Shown: piece after piece, positions 1-9,352 of the stretch
How the letters are laid out: every line of letters begins with the position of its first letter
How positions within the stretch are numbered: the stretch's first letter is position 1
Source: Arsenicicoccus bolidensis DSM 15745
Lineage (GTDB): Bacteria; Actinomycetota; Actinomycetes; Actinomycetales; Dermatophilaceae
Assembly: GCF_000426385.1 (NCBI RefSeq)
Contig: NZ_AUFG01000026.1
Coordinates: 1-54,565, forward strand
Reading direction: 5' to 3'
Length of the DNA: 54,565 bases
Program-made: the position numbers and the translations under genes
The notes under the pieces: generated by a model
Told to the model about the DNA's origin: nothing
Seen by the model: the letters and a program-made list of their open reading frames with translations, nothing else
Database searches by the model: none

Positions 1-258
1 GCCGGCGGCAAGCTCACCTACTGGGTCGCCGTCGACAGCGCCGAGACCTCCGGCTACACCGCCTACGACAAGGCCACCGTCACCATCAACGGCTCCGCCG
101 TGGCGTCCTACTCCAACCTGACCAAGACCAACGGCTACGTCCAGAAGACCATCGACCTGTCCAGCTACGCCGGACGCAGCGTCACCCTCAAGATCACCGC
201 CACCGAAGACTCCTCCGCCCAGTCCAGCTTCGTCTTCGACGACATCACCGTCCAGTAA
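1..258 (+). CDS. C-terminal fragment of a secreted protein, beta-sandwich (jelly-roll-like) domain
   Basis: Frame 1 is open from the window edge to TAA at 256-258, giving about 85 residues with no start, so the gene begins outside the window. The segment is rich in Thr, Ser and Tyr with alternating hydrophobic residues (for example [43 protein letters not shown]). This pattern resembles the C-terminal all-beta accessory domains found on secreted actinobacterial proteases and glycan hydrolases. The FDDI/T-V ending is typical of MAM/CBM-like jelly rolls. It is not possible to tell from this fragment what the catalytic part is. A strong hairpin follows 36 bp after the stop, so the gene ends its own transcription unit. 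Confidence 0.6.
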   Translation, partial: AGGKLTYWVAVDSAETSGYTAYDKATVTINGSAVASYSNLTKTNGYVQKTIDLSSYAGRSVTLKITATEDSSAQSSFVFDDITVQ

Positions 259-293
259 CCCCAGCACCAGACAGCACCACAAGAGTCACGCAC

Positions 294-333
294 GAGGCCG
301 TATGCCGGGACCCCCTTCCCGGCATACGGCCTC
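294..333 (+). terminator. 17-bp perfect inverted repeat, probable intrinsic terminator
   Basis: Arms 294-310 and 317-333 are perfectly complementary with a 6-nt loop. The arms contain the CGTATGCCGG word that recurs in other hairpins here. No T-run follows, as is common in high-GC actinobacteria. It lies after the secreted-protein fragment. The rest of 259-542 shows only the sucC promoter and no gene. Confidence 0.7.
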
Positions 334-502
334 GTCGACCGGCACCGCGCCAAAGGGCCACCCCACCGGATCACCCGACCGACCCCGGTCCCGGGACCGA
401 CCGGGTGGACCGACCGGCTCGCCCGACCCGCGCGGGCGCGCCCTCGGTGTGGCATCGGTCGCAGGGGGACGGTTGGCGTGGGCCGGTGCGTCGGAACCGC
501 GT

Positions 503-508
503 TATCCT
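503..508 (+). promoter_or_regulatory. Putative -10 box of sucC (TATCCT)
   Basis: TATCCT lies 35 nt before the sucC ATG and fits the TANNNT -10 pattern seen at many starts here. No convincing -35 is visible. The predicted leader would carry the AAGGA ribosome binding site. Confidence 0.4.
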
Positions 509-542
509 CGCGAAGACACTCCACCACCTAACCCAAGGACGG

Positions 543-1730
543 ATGAGCGTGGATCTTTTCGAGTACCAGGCACGCGACATGTTCGAGAAGCACGGCGTGC
601 CGGTCCTGGCGGGCCAGACCGCCGAGACCCCCGAGCAGGCTCGGGCCGCCGCAGACGAGATCGGGACCAGGAGCGGCGGGGTCACCGTCGTCAAGGCCCA
701 GGTCAAGACCGGAGGTCGCGGCAAGGCGGGTGGCGTCAAGGTCGCCAAGTCCGCCGACGAGGCCGAGCAGTACGCCCAGCAGATCCTCGGCATGGACATC
801 AAGGGCCACACCGTCCACACCGTGATGATCGCGCAGGGCGCCAAGATCGCCGAGGAGTACTACTTCTCGCTGCTCCTGGACCGCGCCAACCGCAACTACC
901 TGGCGATGTGCAGCAAGGAGGGCGGGATGGAGATCGAGCAGCTCGCCGTCGAGCGCCCCGAGGCCCTCGCCCGCATCGCCGTCGACCCGCAGGTCGGCAT
1001 CGACGAGGCCAAGGCCACCGAGATCGTCCAGGCCGCCGGCTTCGACGCGGAGACCGGCGCCAAGATCGTGCCGGTGCTGCAGAAGCTGTGGGACGTCTAC
1101 CGCGAGGAGGACGCCACCCTGGTCGAGGTCAATCCCCTCGTCAAGACCGAGGACGGCGACATCATCGCCCTGGACGGCAAGGTCACCCTCGACGACAACG
1201 CGTCCTTCCGCCAGGCCGACCACGCAGCCCTGGTCGACGAGAAGGCCGCGGACCCGCTGGAGGCCAAGGCCAAGGCGATGCACCTCAACTACGTCAAGCT
1301 CGACGGCAACGTCGGCATCATCGGCAACGGCGCAGGCCTCGTGATGAGCACCCTGGACGTCGTCGCCTACGCCGGCGAGGACCACACGGGCGGGGCCAGC
1401 AAGCCCGCCAACTTCCTCGACATCGGTGGCGGCGCCTCGGCCGAGGTCATGGCCAACGGCCTGGACGTCATCCTCGGCGACGAGCAGGTCAAGGCCGTGT
1501 TCGTCAACGTCTTCGGCGGGATCACGGCGTGCGACGCCGTGGCCAACGGCATCGTCGGCGCCCTCAAGTCGCTGGGCGACCAGGCCACCAAGCCGCTCGT
1601 CGTCCGTCTGGACGGCAACAACGTCGTCGAGGGTCGCCGCATCCTCGAGGACTACAACCACCCGCTGGTCACCGTCGAGGAGACCATGGACGGCGCTGCC
1701 CGCAAGGCCGCCGAGCTGGCCGCCAAGTAA
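543..1730 (+). CDS. sucC: Succinyl-CoA synthetase (ADP-forming) beta subunit
   Basis: SucC (395 aa) is the ATP-grasp subunit that, with SucD, interconverts succinyl-CoA and succinate with substrate-level phosphorylation in the TCA cycle. The N-terminus [21 protein letters not shown] is the family hallmark. The ATP-grasp domain follows ([16 protein letters not shown]), and the C-terminal CoA-ligase-like half contains [18 protein letters not shown] and [12 protein letters not shown]. The start at 543 was chosen because AAGGA lies 5-9 nt upstream and the match to the family begins there, although the frame is open to 405. sucD follows after 34 nt, so the two are co-transcribed. The length is normal. 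Confidence 0.97.
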   Translation: MSVDLFEYQARDMFEKHGVPVLAGQTAETPEQARAAADEIGTRSGGVTVVKAQVKTGGRGKAGGVKVAKSADEAEQYAQQILGMDIKGHTVHTVMIAQGAKIAEEYYFSLLLDRANRNYLAMCSKEGGMEIEQLAVERPEALARIAVDPQVGIDEAKATEIVQAAGFDAETGAKIVPVLQKLWDVYREEDATLVEVNPLVKTEDGDIIALDGKVTLDDNASFRQADHAALVDEKAADPLEAKAKAMHLNYVKLDGNVGIIGNGAGLVMSTLDVVAYAGEDHTGGASKPANFLDIGGGASAEVMANGLDVILGDEQVKAVFVNVFGGITACDAVANGIVGALKSLGDQATKPLVVRLDGNNVVEGRRILEDYNHPLVTVEETMDGAARKAAELAAK

Positions 1731-1764
1731 GCGTTCGAGCGAGAGAGACAGGACTACACAACCA

Positions 1765-2652
1765 ATGGCTATCTTCCTCAACGCCGACTCCAAGGTCATC
1801 GTCCAGGGCATGACCGGCTCCGAGGGCATGAAGCACACCACGCGCATGCTCGCCTCCGGCACCGACATCGTCGGTGGCGTCAACCCCAAGAAGGCCGGCC
1901 AGACGGTCGACTTCCCCGAGGGCAAGCAGGTCCCCGTCTTCGGCTCCGTCAAGGAGGCCATGGACGCGACCGGCGCCAACGTCTCGGTCGTGTTCGTGCC
2001 GCCGGCCTTCACCAGGTCCGCGGTCGTCGAGGCCGTCGACGCGGGGATGCCGCTGCTCGTCGTCATCACCGAGGGCATCGCGGTCAAGGACTCGGCCGAG
2101 TTCTACAACTACGCCGCGGCCAAGGGCACGACCCGCATCATCGGCCCCAACTGCCCCGGCATCATCAGCCCCGGGCAGTCCAACGCCGGCATCATCCCCG
2201 CCGACATCGCGGGCGCCGGCCAGATCGGTCTGGTCTCCAAGTCGGGGACCTTGACCTACCAGATGATGTACGAGCTGCGTGACTTCGGCTTCACCACCGC
2301 CGTCGGCATCGGTGGCGACCCGGTCATCGGCACCACGCACATCGACTGCCTCGAGGCCTTCGAGAAGGACCCGGAGACCAAGGCGATCGTCATGATCGGC
2401 GAGATCGGTGGCGACGCCGAGGAGCGCGCGGCGAAGTTCATCCAGGACAACGTCACCAAGCCGGTCGTCGGCTACGTCGCGGGCTTCACCGCCCCCGAGG
2501 GCAAGACCATGGGCCACGCCGGCGCCATCGTCTCGGGTGGCGCGGGCACTGCCGCCGCCAAGAAGGAGGCCCTCGAGGCCGCCGGCGTCAAGGTCGGCAA
2601 GACGCCGTCCGAGACCGCCGAGCTCATGCGCGAGATCATGAAGTCCCTCTGA
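1765..2652 (+). CDS. sucD: Succinyl-CoA synthetase (ADP-forming) alpha subunit
   Basis: SucD (295 aa) binds CoA and carries the active-site phosphohistidine. It begins [21 protein letters not shown], with the Rossmann-type CoA-binding domain first and the ligase domain second ([26 protein letters not shown]). The motif GHAGAI places the phosphorylated histidine at His251. The start at 1765 was chosen because the family N-terminus begins there; the frame upstream is open but unrelated. It is the second gene of the sucCD operon and is followed by a terminator hairpin, so it probably ends the transcript. Nothing is unusual in length or motifs. Confidence 0.97.
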   Translation: MAIFLNADSKVIVQGMTGSEGMKHTTRMLASGTDIVGGVNPKKAGQTVDFPEGKQVPVFGSVKEAMDATGANVSVVFVPPAFTRSAVVEAVDAGMPLLVVITEGIAVKDSAEFYNYAAAKGTTRIIGPNCPGIISPGQSNAGIIPADIAGAGQIGLVSKSGTLTYQMMYELRDFGFTTAVGIGGDPVIGTTHIDCLEAFEKDPETKAIVMIGEIGGDAEERAAKFIQDNVTKPVVGYVAGFTAPEGKTMGHAGAIVSGGAGTAAAKKEALEAAGVKVGKTPSETAELMREIMKSL

Positions 2653-2669
2653 CCCTCACCGGTCACGGC

Positions 2670-2706
2670 GAGAGCCGGTCACCCCTCCTCGGGGTGGCCG
2701 GCTCTC
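2670..2706 (+). terminator. Hairpin terminator after sucD
   Basis: Arms 2670-2685 and 2691-2706 pair over 16 bp with one G-T wobble and a 5-nt loop. GGCATAC follows directly. It lies 18 bp after the sucD stop on the same strand. Confidence 0.75.
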
Positions 2707-2812
2707 GGCATACGACAGCCTCCGCCGGGGCGGGCCAGGTGGCTCCGGTGGCCGCCGGACCGGCGAGCCGGGTCGGGCCGCGGGGCCCCGGTGGGAGACG
2801 ATGAGGGCACCC

Positions 2813-4024
2813 ATGACTGACTCGCCCCGCCTCCGCCCCGCCGCCGTCCCTGCCACCCGGGCCGTGCGCGCGGCCGCCGTCGCCGTCGTGACGAGCTGGC
2901 TGCCGCTCGTGCTCCTCTCCGTCGTCGCCTGGGCCGGGTCGGCGGGTGCCACCGGGGGGTGGCCCGCCGCGCTGGGCGTGGGGTCGCTGGCCTGGGTCGC
3001 GGCGCACGGCGGCTCGGTGCGCCAGGCCGGGGTCGTGCTGTCGCTGACCCCGCTGCTGCTGACGGCGCTGGCCGTCGCGTCGGCCGCGGTCGCGGCGCGC
3101 ACCCTCGCCGGGCCCGTCGAGGACGACCGCTCGCCGCGGCTCGGCTGGCTGGGCGGGATGCGCTCCGGGGTGGCCCGGCTCGTCGGGGCCTTCATCGGCT
3201 CGTATGCCGTCCTGGGGCTTCTCGTGGCCCTGCACGCGTCGAGCCTCGCGATCCGGCCGTCCTGGCCGTCCACGGTGCTGGGCGACGTCGTCGTGCCGCT
3301 GCTCGGCGTGCTGGTCGGGCTGCGGCACGCGTGGGCCCGGCCGGCCGCCGCTCCCGGGTGGCACGACCAGGTCGTCGGGCTCGTCCCCGTGGCGGTGCGC
3401 CGCGCCCTGGGGGAGGGGCTGCGCGGCGTAGGTCTGCTGCTGCTGGCCGGTCTGGTGCCCGTGGTCCTGGGGTTCGTGACGCACCTGGGGCGCGTGCGCG
3501 ACCTGACGTCGTCGCTGGACGCCGGCGCGGTGGGCAACGTCCTGCTCGCCGTGGTCCAGCTGGCCTGGCTGCCCGACGCGGCGGCCTGGGGCCTGTCGTG
3601 GCTGGCGGGGCCGGGGTTCTCGCTGGGGCTGGGCTCGACCTACACCTGGTCGCAGGCCCAGTCGGGCCTGCTGCCCATGGTTCCGTTCCTCGGCTCGCTG
3701 CCGGACAACGGGGCGCTGCCGTGGTGGGCGCGGCTCGCGGGGCTGCTGCCGGTGATCGTGGGGGCCGTGGTCGCGCACCGGGCGATCGGTCGGCTGGCGA
3801 CCCTGTCGACGTTGGGCGCCAAGGCGCTGGCCGCCGCCTCGGCCTGGCTGGTCATGGTCCTCGGGTCGCTGGTCGTGATGCTGCTGTCGAGCGGCTCGTT
3901 GGGCTCGCGGGCGCTGGTGTCGGTGGGGCCGCACGCGTGGTGGGCGACGCTGGCGCTGGCCGGCGAGCTCGCGGTGGGGGCGCTCCTGGCGCTCCTGCTG
4001 ACCTGGCGCCGCTACCACCACTGA
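2813..4024 (+). CDS. perM: PerM-like polytopic membrane protein (DUF6350 family)
   Basis: About 403 aa, almost entirely hydrophobic, with roughly eight to ten predicted membrane segments separated by short Arg-rich loops. Position between sucD and purN matches Mycobacterium tuberculosis perM (Rv0955), a membrane protein linked to cell division and persistence; family assignment rests on this synteny and general character. Two starts are possible. ATG at 2813 has GAGGG five nt upstream, while ATG at 2801 has GGGAG only three nt upstream; I prefer 2813. The reading frame ends at TGA 4022-4024, directly against a palindromic repeat. Its biochemical role in this organism cannot be read from the sequence. 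Confidence 0.8.
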   Translation: MTDSPRLRPAAVPATRAVRAAAVAVVTSWLPLVLLSVVAWAGSAGATGGWPAALGVGSLAWVAAHGGSVRQAGVVLSLTPLLLTALAVASAAVAARTLAGPVEDDRSPRLGWLGGMRSGVARLVGAFIGSYAVLGLLVALHASSLAIRPSWPSTVLGDVVVPLLGVLVGLRHAWARPAAAPGWHDQVVGLVPVAVRRALGEGLRGVGLLLLAGLVPVVLGFVTHLGRVRDLTSSLDAGAVGNVLLAVVQLAWLPDAAAWGLSWLAGPGFSLGLGSTYTWSQAQSGLLPMVPFLGSLPDNGALPWWARLAGLLPVIVGAVVAHRAIGRLATLSTLGAKALAAASAWLVMVLGSLVVMLLSSGSLGSRALVSVGPHAWWATLALAGELAVGALLALLLTWRRYHH

Positions 4025-4038
4025 CCTACCTGAGGTAG
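4023..4038. repeat. Palindrome CCTACCT-G-AGGTAGG, member of the intergenic repeat family
   Basis: A 7+1+7 palindrome overlaps the perM stop and is followed by a sequence resembling the repeat units at 23432-23538 (GCACATCGACCC-GGGTTGG). It appears to be a truncated member of the dispersed 50-bp family. Confidence 0.5.
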
Positions 4039-4062
4039 GCACATCGACCCGGGTTGGACGCG

Positions 4063-4094
4063 GAGCCGGTCAGAGGCCGAGCCGGTCAGAGGCC
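4063..4094. repeat. 16-bp direct tandem duplication covering a stop codon
   Basis: GAGCCGGTCAGAGGCC occurs at 4063-4078 and again at 4079-4094 with no spacer. The second copy contains the stop codon and last codons of the minus-strand gene 4086-4592; the first copy lies just beyond it. Confidence 0.8.
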
Positions 4095-4592
4095 GAGCGC
4101 GCCCGACAGCCAGGACGGCACCGACTCGTCGAGACGGGCGTCGCACTGCGCCTGCGCCACGCGAGTGTTGGCGCCGGCGGTGCACGTCGACCAGGTCGTC
4201 ATCTGCGTCGGATAGATCGACTGCAGGGCTGCCGTGAACAGCAGATAGCCGCCCAGCGTGACCCCCACGAGCTGCCACGACGCCCAGCCATAGCGCTTGG
4301 CCCGCAGCTGCAGCGCGACCGCCCGCCCCGCGAACCACATCGCGGCCAGGCTCGTCGCCACCGCCAGCAACGACCAGGGGTGGTGCAGCGACAGCAGCGG
4401 CACCGTGACCACGATCGCCAGCGCCGCCCGCATGCCGTCGGTCGCCCCGGGTGGTGGTGCCGGGCGCCGTCCGCCGTCCGCAGGGCCTCGCCCGTCACCG
4501 GCCCCGGGGCCTCGCCCGGCGTCGTCCGGGGGCCGCTCGTCGTCGGACGGGCGCGGTCTGGGGGCTCGGTCGGCAGGCACGCGCCCCATCAT
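4086..4592 (-). CDS. Hypothetical membrane protein, divergent from purN
   Basis: About 168 aa. The first 55 residues are Pro/Arg/Gly/Asp-rich and probably disordered and cytoplasmic. Then come about three hydrophobic segments (around MRAALAIVVTVPLLSLHHPW, LLAVATSLAAMWFAGRAVAL and LVGVTLGGYLLFTAALQSI) and an extracytoplasmic tail with two cysteines (WSTCTAGAN...AQCDARLDES) that could form a disulfide. I do not recognise a named family. The ATG at 4592 was taken because upstream extension would run into the purN promoter; a start at the next ATG (4589) or the GTG at 4604 is possible. The gene shares its upstream region with purN. Its 3' end contains one copy of a 16-bp duplication. Confidence 0.6.
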   Translation of the reverse strand: MMGRVPADRAPRPRPSDDERPPDDAGRGPGAGDGRGPADGGRRPAPPPGATDGMRAALAIVVTVPLLSLHHPWSLLAVATSLAAMWFAGRAVALQLRAKRYGWASWQLVGVTLGGYLLFTAALQSIYPTQMTTWSTCTAGANTRVAQAQCDARLDESVPSWLSGALGL

Positions 4593-4604
4593 CCCCCATG
4601 CCAC

Positions 4605-4610
4605 TAGGGT
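4605..4610 (+). promoter_or_regulatory. -10 box TAGGGT for leaderless purN
   Basis: TAGGGT ends 7 nt before the purN GTG. The same TAGNGT-N7-start geometry occurs before manC, the mutase gene and the DUF2243 gene. Confidence 0.55.
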
Positions 4611-4617
4611 GCTGGCT

Positions 4618-5235
4618 GTGAGCGACTCGCCCCAGCCCGTGCCGATCGTCGTCCTCGTGTCGGGCTCCGGCACCCTGCTCCAGGCGCTGATCGACGCGAG
4701 CGCCGACCCTGGCTATGGCGTGCGGATCGCTGCGGTGGGGGTCGATCGCGGCGGCACGCTGGGGCAGGAGCGGGCCGAGCGCGCGGGGATCCCGACCTTC
4801 GTCGTCCGCCCCGCCGAGCACCCTGACCGGGCTGCCTGGGACGCCGCCCTCGCCGCCGAGATCGCTCGTCACGCACCGCAGCTCGTGGTCAGCGCCGGCT
4901 TCATGCGGATCCTCGGGCCGCAGGTGCTGGCCGGTCCGACCGTGATCAACACCCATCCCGCGCTGCTGCCGAGCTTCCCCGGCGCGCACGGCGTCCGTGA
5001 TGCCCTCGCCCACGGCGTGGCGGTGACCGGGACGACCTGCCACGTCGTCGACGCCGGCGTCGACACCGGGCCGATCATCACCCAGCGGGCGGTCGTCGTC
5101 GAGGACGACGACACCGAGGTGTCCCTCCACGAGCGGATCAAGGTCCAGGAGCGCGAGATGCTCGTCGACGTCGTGGGCCGTATGGCGCGCCACGGCCACC
5201 ACCTCGACGGCCGCCGCGTGCGCCTCGGCCGCTGA
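4618..5235 (+). CDS. purN: Phosphoribosylglycinamide formyltransferase
   Basis: PurN (205 aa) transfers a formyl group from 10-formyl-THF to GAR in step three of purine synthesis. The N-terminal [16 protein letters not shown] is the substrate phosphate-binding region. The catalytic triad is present: Asn111 and His113 in [11 protein letters not shown], and Asp149 in [13 protein letters not shown]. The GTG start at 4618 follows TAGGGT by 7 nt, so the mRNA is probably leaderless; there is no Shine-Dalgarno sequence. The length matches the family. purH follows after a 211-bp gap that holds a repeat element, so the two may be separate transcripts. Confidence 0.95.
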   Translation: MSDSPQPVPIVVLVSGSGTLLQALIDASADPGYGVRIAAVGVDRGGTLGQERAERAGIPTFVVRPAEHPDRAAWDAALAAEIARHAPQLVVSAGFMRILGPQVLAGPTVINTHPALLPSFPGAHGVRDALAHGVAVTGTTCHVVDAGVDTGPIITQRAVVVEDDDTEVSLHERIKVQEREMLVDVVGRMARHGHHLDGRRVRLGR

Positions 5236-5270
5236 GAGGGCGAGCGCTGCGGCATACCGGCTCACGACCC

Positions 5271-5328
5271 GCCCCCGGCGGGATCATCGGCCTGGCGGAC
5301 GACGGCCGGTCGATGCCTTCGCCCCCGG
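5271..5328. repeat. 50-bp palindromic intergenic repeat, copy in the purN-purH gap
   Basis: GCCCCCGG occurs at 5271 and again at 5321, exactly 50 bp apart. Between them lie GGCCTGGCGGACGACGGCC and GGTCGATGCC, matching the units at 10444-10550. The ends can pair as a stem (GATCATCGGCC against GGTCGATGCC, imperfect). It sits just before the presumed purH promoter. Confidence 0.7.
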
Positions 5329-5334
5329 TAGGGT
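5329..5334 (+). promoter_or_regulatory. Possible purH -10 box (TAGGGT) at the edge of a repeat
   Basis: TAGGGT directly follows the repeat boundary and matches the -10 boxes used elsewhere in this window. If used, the purH mRNA would have a leader of about 105 nt with an AGGAG site. No purine riboswitch fold was recognised in this leader. Confidence 0.3.
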
Positions 5335-5446
5335 TGGAGGCACACGACTGGCGCAGGTGGACCACCACCGGGGAGTGACGATCGTGGGCATCGCCCGCCT
5401 GGGTGCCCGCACCGATCCAACCGCAACCGCTCGCAGGAGTGACCTG

Positions 5447-7096
5447 ATGACTGCCAACGACCGCACCGCTGCGTCCGCGACGACCGAGCAGGGGCGGCGA
5501 CCGATCCGGCGCGCCCTCGTCTCGGTCTACGACAAGACCGGCCTCGAGGACCTCGTCCGCGGCCTGCACGACGCCGGCGTCGAGCTCGTCTCCACCGGCG
5601 GCTCGGCCGCCCTCATCGACGGACTCGGCCTGCCCGTGACCCGCGTCGAGGAGCTGACCGGCTTCCCCGAGTGCCTCGAGGGGCGGGTCAAGACGCTGCA
5701 CCCGCGCGTCCACGCCGGGATCCTCGCCGACACCCGCAAGCCCGACCACCTGCGCCAGCTCGAGGAGCTCGAGGTCGCGGCGTTCGAGCTGGTCGTCGTC
5801 AACCTCTACCCCTTCACCGCGACGGTCGCGTCCGGCGCCAGCCCCGACGAGTGCATCGAGCAGATCGACATCGGTGGCCCCTCCATGGTCCGCGCCGCCG
5901 CCAAGAACCACCCGAGCGTTGGCGTGATCACCTCGCCGGACGACTACGCGTCGGTCCTGGCCGCGGTCGGCGCCGGCGGGTTCACCCTCGACGAGCGGAA
6001 GTCCTTGGCCGCCAAGGCGTTCGCGCACACCGCGGCCTACGACGTGGCCGTCGCCTCGTGGATGGTCTCGTCCTACGTCGGCGACGCCCAGACCTTCCCC
6101 GAGTTCGCGGGGGCGACCTGGTCCAAGGTCTCCGACCTGCGGTATGGCGAGAACCCCCACCAGCGCGCCGCCCTGTATCGAGGCGAGGGCCCGGGCGTGG
6201 CCTCCGCCGAGCAGCTGCACGGCAAGGAGATGTCCTACAACAACTACGTCGACACCGACGCCGCCGTGCGGGCCGCGCACGACCACGGCCACCGCCCGAC
6301 CGTCGCGATCATCAAGCACGCCAACCCGTGCGGCATCGCGGCCGGCGCCCCCGACGAGCCGATCGATGCCGTGCACCGGCGCGCCCACGAGTGCGACCCG
6401 CTGTCGGCCTTCGGCGGCGTCATCGCCACCAACCGCCCGGTCACGGCCGCGATGGCCGAGACGGTCAAGGACATCTTCACCGAGGTCGTGGCGGCTCCCG
6501 ACTTCGAGCCCGAGGCGCTGGCGATCCTCACGGCCAAGAAGAACATCCGGCTGCTGCGCCTGCCCGCCGACGTCCGCTCCGGTGCCTCTGCCCTCGAGCT
6601 GCGCCCCGTCTCGGGTGGCCTGCTGGTGCAGGAGGTCGACCGGATCGACGCGGTGATCGAGCCGACCGAGGACGACAAGGAGACGGCGGGCCACGGCGAC
6701 GCGCCCCTGCACTGGACGCTCGTCGCCGGCGACTCCGTCGACGACCGCACGCTCGTGGACCTCGACTTCGCCTGGAAGGCCGTCCGCGCCACCAAGTCCA
6801 ACGCGATCCTGCTCGCCCGCGACGGCGCCTCCGTCGGCATCGGCATGGGCCAGGTCAACCGCGTCGACTCCTGCCGCCTCGCCGTCCAGCGGGCGGGGGA
6901 GGAGCGGGCCCGTGGTGCGGTGGCGGCGTCGGACGCGTTCTTCCCGTTCGCCGACGGCCCGCAGCTCCTCATCGACGCCGGCGTCCGCGCCATCGTGGCC
7001 CCGGGCGGGTCGATGCGCGACGCCGAGACGATCCAGGCCTGCCAGCAGGCGGGGGTGTCGTTGTACTTCACGGGCACGCGCCACTTTGCCCACTGA
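5447..7096 (+). CDS. purH: Bifunctional AICAR transformylase / IMP cyclohydrolase
   Basis: PurH (549 aa) performs the last two steps of IMP synthesis. The N-terminal MGS-type cyclohydrolase domain is seen in [33 protein letters not shown] and [13 protein letters not shown] (roughly residues 25-180). The C-terminal transformylase domain carries the Lys-His catalytic pair in [10 protein letters not shown] and the [10 protein letters not shown] motif. The start at 5447 was chosen for AGGAG at 5435-5439, seven nt upstream. It is slightly longer than E. coli PurH because of a disordered N-terminus. Its 3' end overlaps the next gene by 11 nt if that gene uses the TTG start. Confidence 0.97.
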   Translation: MTANDRTAASATTEQGRRPIRRALVSVYDKTGLEDLVRGLHDAGVELVSTGGSAALIDGLGLPVTRVEELTGFPECLEGRVKTLHPRVHAGILADTRKPDHLRQLEELEVAAFELVVVNLYPFTATVASGASPDECIEQIDIGGPSMVRAAAKNHPSVGVITSPDDYASVLAAVGAGGFTLDERKSLAAKAFAHTAAYDVAVASWMVSSYVGDAQTFPEFAGATWSKVSDLRYGENPHQRAALYRGEGPGVASAEQLHGKEMSYNNYVDTDAAVRAAHDHGHRPTVAIIKHANPCGIAAGAPDEPIDAVHRRAHECDPLSAFGGVIATNRPVTAAMAETVKDIFTEVVAAPDFEPEALAILTAKKNIRLLRLPADVRSGASALELRPVSGGLLVQEVDRIDAVIEPTEDDKETAGHGDAPLHWTLVAGDSVDDRTLVDLDFAWKAVRATKSNAILLARDGASVGIGMGQVNRVDSCRLAVQRAGEERARGAVAASDAFFPFADGPQLLIDAGVRAIVAPGGSMRDAETIQACQQAGVSLYFTGTRHFAH

Positions 7097-8132
7097 CCCC
7101 CGCGAGGGCGGACGCGAGGTCGCCGGAGCTCCCGGCAGCCCCGGCGACCCCGACGGCCACCACGAGGAGGGCCGGCCCGTCGTCGTCCTGTCGGCGGCGG
7201 CCGCCCTCCTCGCGGGCGCGCTGTCCTCGCTGCAGTCCCGCGCCAACGGGACCCTGGCGCACGCCTTCGCCAGCCCGGTGGACGCGTCGCTGTGGAGCTT
7301 CGGTTCCGGGTGGGTCGTCCTGCTGGCCGCGCTCGTGGTCCTGCCCGGGCCGCGGCGGGCGCTGCGCGAGGTCGTCGGCGCGGTCCGCTCGGGCCGCCTG
7401 CCGTGGTGGCAGACCCTGGGGGGCCTGAGCGGCGGCTTCTTCGTCGCCGTCCAGACCAACGCCGTGCCCGTCCTCGGCGTCGCGCTGTTCACCATCGCCA
7501 TCGTCGGCGGGCAGACGACCAACGCCCTGCTCGTCGACCGCCTCGGCATCGGGCCGGCCGGCCACGTGCCGGTGACCCTGGGCCGGGTCCTGGCCGGCCT
7601 GACGACCTTCGTGGGGGTCGGCGTCGCCGCCTCGGCCCGGTCCGGGAGCGGCGGGGCGGACGGCATACCTCTGCTGCCTGTCGCCCTCACCGTGCTCGCC
7701 GGTGCCGCGATCGCCCTCCAGCAGGCGCTCAACGGGCGCGTCAACCGCGTCAGCGGCGACGTCGTGGTCACCTCGACCATCAACTTCACCTGGGGGCTCG
7801 GGCTGCTGCTCGGGTGGGCCGGCCTGCTCCTGGCGCGCGGCGGTCTGCGGGCACCGGCCACCTGGGACCTGCCGTGGTGGGCCTACGTCGGGGGACTGAT
7901 CGGGATCGTGTATGTCGCCATCGGCGCCGTCGTCGTGCACCACCTGGGGGTGCTCGTGGCCACCCTCATGACGCTCACCGGTCAGCTCGTGTCGGCGGTG
8001 CTGGTCGACCTGCTGGACCCCGCCGCCCGCTCCCACGTCGGGCCGCAGCTGCTGGCGGGCGTCGTGATCACGCTCGGCGCGGCCGTCGGGGCCGGGGTGG
8101 CCGCGCAGCGCGCGAACCGGGTGGCAAGATGA
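7086..8132 (+). CDS. DMT-superfamily transporter of the YdcZ/DUF606 type
   Basis: About 348 aa with ten hydrophobic segments arranged as two similar halves. Each half has the DUF606 signature of small-residue-rich helices ([19 protein letters not shown] in the first, [16 protein letters not shown] in the second). The family is of inner-membrane exporters of unknown substrate. The first membrane segment starts at [10 protein letters not shown] about 35 residues in. The only in-frame start near it is TTG at 7086, overlapping the purH stop, and no ribosome site precedes it, so the start is uncertain. The 3' end overlaps folD in an ATGA, indicating translational coupling. It may have moved into the purH-folD interval secondarily. 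Confidence 0.8.
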   Translation: MPTDPREGGREVAGAPGSPGDPDGHHEEGRPVVVLSAAAALLAGALSSLQSRANGTLAHAFASPVDASLWSFGSGWVVLLAALVVLPGPRRALREVVGAVRSGRLPWWQTLGGLSGGFFVAVQTNAVPVLGVALFTIAIVGGQTTNALLVDRLGIGPAGHVPVTLGRVLAGLTTFVGVGVAASARSGSGGADGIPLLPVALTVLAGAAIALQQALNGRVNRVSGDVVVTSTINFTWGLGLLLGWAGLLLARGGLRAPATWDLPWWAYVGGLIGIVYVAIGAVVVHHLGVLVATLMTLTGQLVSAVLVDLLDPAARSHVGPQLLAGVVITLGAAVGAGVAAQRANRVAR

Positions 8133-9001
8133 ACGACGTGACTGCGACGATCCTCGATGGCAAGGCCACCCTCGCGACGATCAAGACCGAGCTCGCCGAG
8201 CGCGTCCGCGCGCTGCGGGAGCGCGGCATCACCCCGGGACTCGGCACGGTGCTCGTCGGGGACGACCCCGCCAGCACGTGGTACGTCGGCGCCAAGCACA
8301 AGGACTGTGCCGAGATCGGTGTCGCCTCGATCCAGCGGCACCTGCCCGCCACGGCCACCCAGGCCGAGGTGGAGGCGGTCGTCGACGAGCTCAACGCCGA
8401 CCCCGACTGCACCGGTTTCCTCGTGCAGCAGCCCACCGGCCTCGACGACAGCGCGATCCTGGCGCGCGTCGACCCGTCCAAGGACGTCGACGGCCTCAAC
8501 CCCGTCAACCTCGGCAACCTCGTGCTCGGCATCCCCGCGCCCCTGCCCTGCACGCCGATGGGCGTGGTCGAGCTCTGCCGGCGCTACGACATCCCGCTCA
8601 AGGGCGCCGAGGTCGTCGTCATCGGCCGCGGCATCACGGTGGGTCGCCCGCTCGGCCTGATCCTCACCCGACGCTCCGAGAACGCCACGGTCACGTTGTG
8701 CCACACCGGGACTCGTGACCTGGCCGCCCACACCCGCCGCGCGGACATCGTCGTGGCGGCGGCCGGGGTCCACAACATCCTGACGCCCGACATGGTCAAG
8801 CCCGGGGCCGCCGTCTTCGACGTCGGGGTGTCCCGCATCGCCGGCGAGGACGGGAAGTCCCGGGTCGCCGGCGACATCCACCCCGACGTGATGGAGGTCG
8901 CGGGCTGGATGACGCCCAACCCTGGCGGCGTCGGCCCCATGACCCGCGCGCTGCTGCTCAGCAACGTCGTCGAGTCCGCCGAGCGGGCTGCTTCCGCGTG
9001 A
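8129..9001 (+). CDS. folD: Bifunctional methylenetetrahydrofolate dehydrogenase / methenyl-THF cyclohydrolase
   Basis: FolD (290 aa) interconverts 5,10-methylene-THF and 10-formyl-THF, providing the formyl donor used by PurN and PurH encoded just upstream. The catalytic lysine lies in [12 protein letters not shown]. Other family marks are [31 protein letters not shown], the NADP-binding [15 protein letters not shown], and the C-terminal [16 protein letters not shown]. The ATG at 8129 overlaps the stop of the transporter gene (ATGA). A GTG at 8138 is an alternative start. The next gene overlaps its stop by GTGA, so three genes are tightly coupled. Confidence 0.96.
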   Translation: MNDVTATILDGKATLATIKTELAERVRALRERGITPGLGTVLVGDDPASTWYVGAKHKDCAEIGVASIQRHLPATATQAEVEAVVDELNADPDCTGFLVQQPTGLDDSAILARVDPSKDVDGLNPVNLGNLVLGIPAPLPCTPMGVVELCRRYDIPLKGAEVVVIGRGITVGRPLGLILTRRSENATVTLCHTGTRDLAAHTRRADIVVAAAGVHNILTPDMVKPGAAVFDVGVSRIAGEDGKSRVAGDIHPDVMEVAGWMTPNPGGVGPMTRALLLSNVVESAERAASA

Positions 9002-9276
9002 CGTCCGTGGGGCCGGGGCGCCTCGCGCTGTGGTGGGTGCTCGGCGTCGGCTGCGTGCTGGCGCTCGCCGTGGTGGCGGTGGTGTCGCCGCGGCTGGGCG
9101 GCAACTTGCTGGCGGGGGCGCTCGCTGCGGCGGCCGTGCTGCGCCTGGTGGTGTCCGACGCGGCGGCCGGCGGGCTCGTCATACGGTCCCGTGGTCTGGA
9201 CGTGCTGATGTATCTCGCGCTCGCCGTCGTGGTCGCGGTGGGCGCCAACGCCGTCAACTGGCACCCCACCCGCTGA
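8998..9276 (+). CDS. DUF3017 small membrane protein
   Basis: 92 aa with three hydrophobic segments ([51 protein letters not shown]). Small DUF3017 proteins directly after folD are a common arrangement in Actinomycetota; the function is unknown. The GTG start at 8998 overlaps the folD stop codon (GTGA), so translation is coupled. It is the last gene of this transcript, and a 50-bp family repeat begins within ten bases of its stop. Confidence 0.8.
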   Translation: MTSVGPGRLALWWVLGVGCVLALAVVAVVSPRLGGNLLAGALAAAAVLRLVVSDAAAGGLVIRSRGLDVLMYLALAVVVAVGANAVNWHPTR

Positions 9277-9284
9277 CCTACCGC

Positions 9285-9332
9285 GGGTAGAGGCATCGAC
9301 CGGCCTTCGTTCCCCAGGCGGGTGTGACCAAG
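9285..9332. repeat. 50-bp palindromic intergenic repeat, inverted orientation
   Basis: The sequence begins GGTAGAGGCATCGACCGG and continues CCTTCGTTCCCCAGGC. It is the reverse complement of the unit at 10494-10545 for most of its length, diverging near its right end. It lies between the convergent 3' ends of the DUF3017 gene and the DUF559-like gene. Confidence 0.7.
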
Positions 9333-9352
9333 GCCGGTCGATCGGGCTTCGT

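Noticed and set aside
5335-5446. Purine riboswitch before purH
   Set aside because: No conserved aptamer core could be recognised in the leader; only an ordinary AGGAG site is visible.
5138-7861. A 907-codon open frame on the minus strand opposite purH
   Set aside because: It mirrors purH and the transporter gene codon by codon, has Arg/Ala/Pro-rich composition and no family motif. Long antisense frames are expected at this GC content.
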